A stretch of DNA of 11,019 nt, taken from the NCBI GenBank assembly GCA_017991275.1, contig JAGNMH010000006.1, positions 1-11,019 on the forward strand. The letters are read 5' to 3'. The notes beneath the pieces are model-generated. The model had not been told where the DNA came from, made no database searches, and saw nothing but the letters and a program-made list of their open reading frames with translations. Made by a program: the position numbers and the translations under genes. This DNA comes from Acidobacteriota bacterium (GTDB lineage: Bacteria; Acidobacteriota; Blastocatellia; RBC074). Each line of letters starts with the position of its first letter. Position 1 is the stretch's first letter. Positions 10,790 to 11,019 of this stretch are shown here, piece after piece.

Positions 10790-11005
10790 CTAACAATGCT
10801 GATTAAAGAAATAATCGCCGACTATGGATTCGGCGGTTCTCGGCTGTTGGCCTTTATCTCGCAGCATCATTGAACTTAATGGACTGAATGGCGTGTAGGA
10901 GTTGCCTCCAAAGGACACCAAGCTGCTCGATTGCCAACAGGCGGCGCGTTTAATGCGCCCGACGGCCTCGACTGTCATCAAATTGTTGTGTCCTTTGAGC
11001 AACAT
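10790..11005 (-). CDS. Possible small protein (71 aa), unknown
   Basis: I do not recognise this product. It has an ATG with AGGA 5 bases upstream, a TAG stop and two hairpins just downstream, the second a strong terminator, so the unit looks like a short complete gene. The protein (MLLKGHNNLMTVEAVGRIKR... ending GDYFFNQHC) has no clear membrane segment or signal peptide. It has a Ser/Pro-rich middle (SYTPFSPLSSMM) and single Cys residues near position 23 and at the C-terminus. At this length chance cannot be excluded. An alternative is an upstream leader or a secreted or modified peptide, for which there is no direct sign. Confidence 0.42.
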   Translation of the reverse strand: MLLKGHNNLMTVEAVGRIKRAACWQSSSLVSFGGNSYTPFSPLSSMMLRDKGQQPRTAESIVGDYFFNQHC

Positions 11006-11019
11006 GGTTTTCCTAAAAT

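Overview
The window comes from a bacterial chromosome of moderate GC content, and every gene I can support lies on the minus strand. I infer a member of Acidobacteriota or a similar phylum. The basis is the thrS-infC-rpmI-rplT-pheS-pheT order, a short PheT without the tRNA-binding OB domain, and tRNA genes that do not encode CCA. This placement is tentative because no marker here is diagnostic on its own.

Layout from left to right (genes read right to left). 1-1180: 5' two thirds of pheT, cut by the window edge. 1196-1975: an unrecognised 259-residue gene wedged between pheS and pheT. 1978-3015: pheS, with two strong hairpins in its leader (3036-3118). 3129-4359: rplT, rpmI and infC, the last starting with AUU. 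4486-6480: thrS. 6481-6822: gene-free thrS leader. 6823-6894: a stand-alone tRNA-Val(GAC) with its own sigma70-type promoter. 7079-7636: an HNH nuclease. 7658-10642: a dense tRNA array. 10672-10784: two hairpins, one a clear minus-strand terminator. 10790-11005: a possible small gene.

The left half is a translation operon: threonyl- and phenylalanyl-tRNA synthetases, initiation factor 3 and two 50S proteins. The right half is the remarkable part. In about 2,985 bases I read 31 tRNA genes plus three tRNA-like or degenerate elements, all on one strand, spaced 2-42 bases apart (most gaps under 25), none encoding CCA. The 31 tRNAs cover 19 of the 20 amino acids; only Met lacks a normal gene, and one degenerate element carries a CAT loop. 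Order in transcription: Tyr GTA, Trp CCA, Ser GCT, Ser TGA, Arg CCG, Leu CAA, Leu TAG, Gly GCC, Cys GCA, Leu TAA, CAT-element, Glu TTC, Lys TTT, degenerate class II element, Ile TAT, His GTG, Gln TTG, Ile GAT, Asp GTC, Lys CTT, Asn GTT, Pro TGG, mini-cloverleaf, Gly TCC, Thr CGT, Gln CTG, Val TAC, Ala TGC, Pro TGG, Arg ACG, Phe GAA, Arg CCT, Thr GGT, Arg TCT, then the HNH gene.

Many array members break normal tRNA rules. All three Leu tRNAs have a 5-nt variable region instead of the long bacterial arm. Ile(TAT) instead has a long variable arm. Ala and Cys have C33, and Gly(TCC), Tyr and Ile(GAT) have A8. This looks like a secondary, near-complete and partly decaying or specialised tRNA set rather than an ordinary housekeeping cluster, though the sequence alone cannot prove that.
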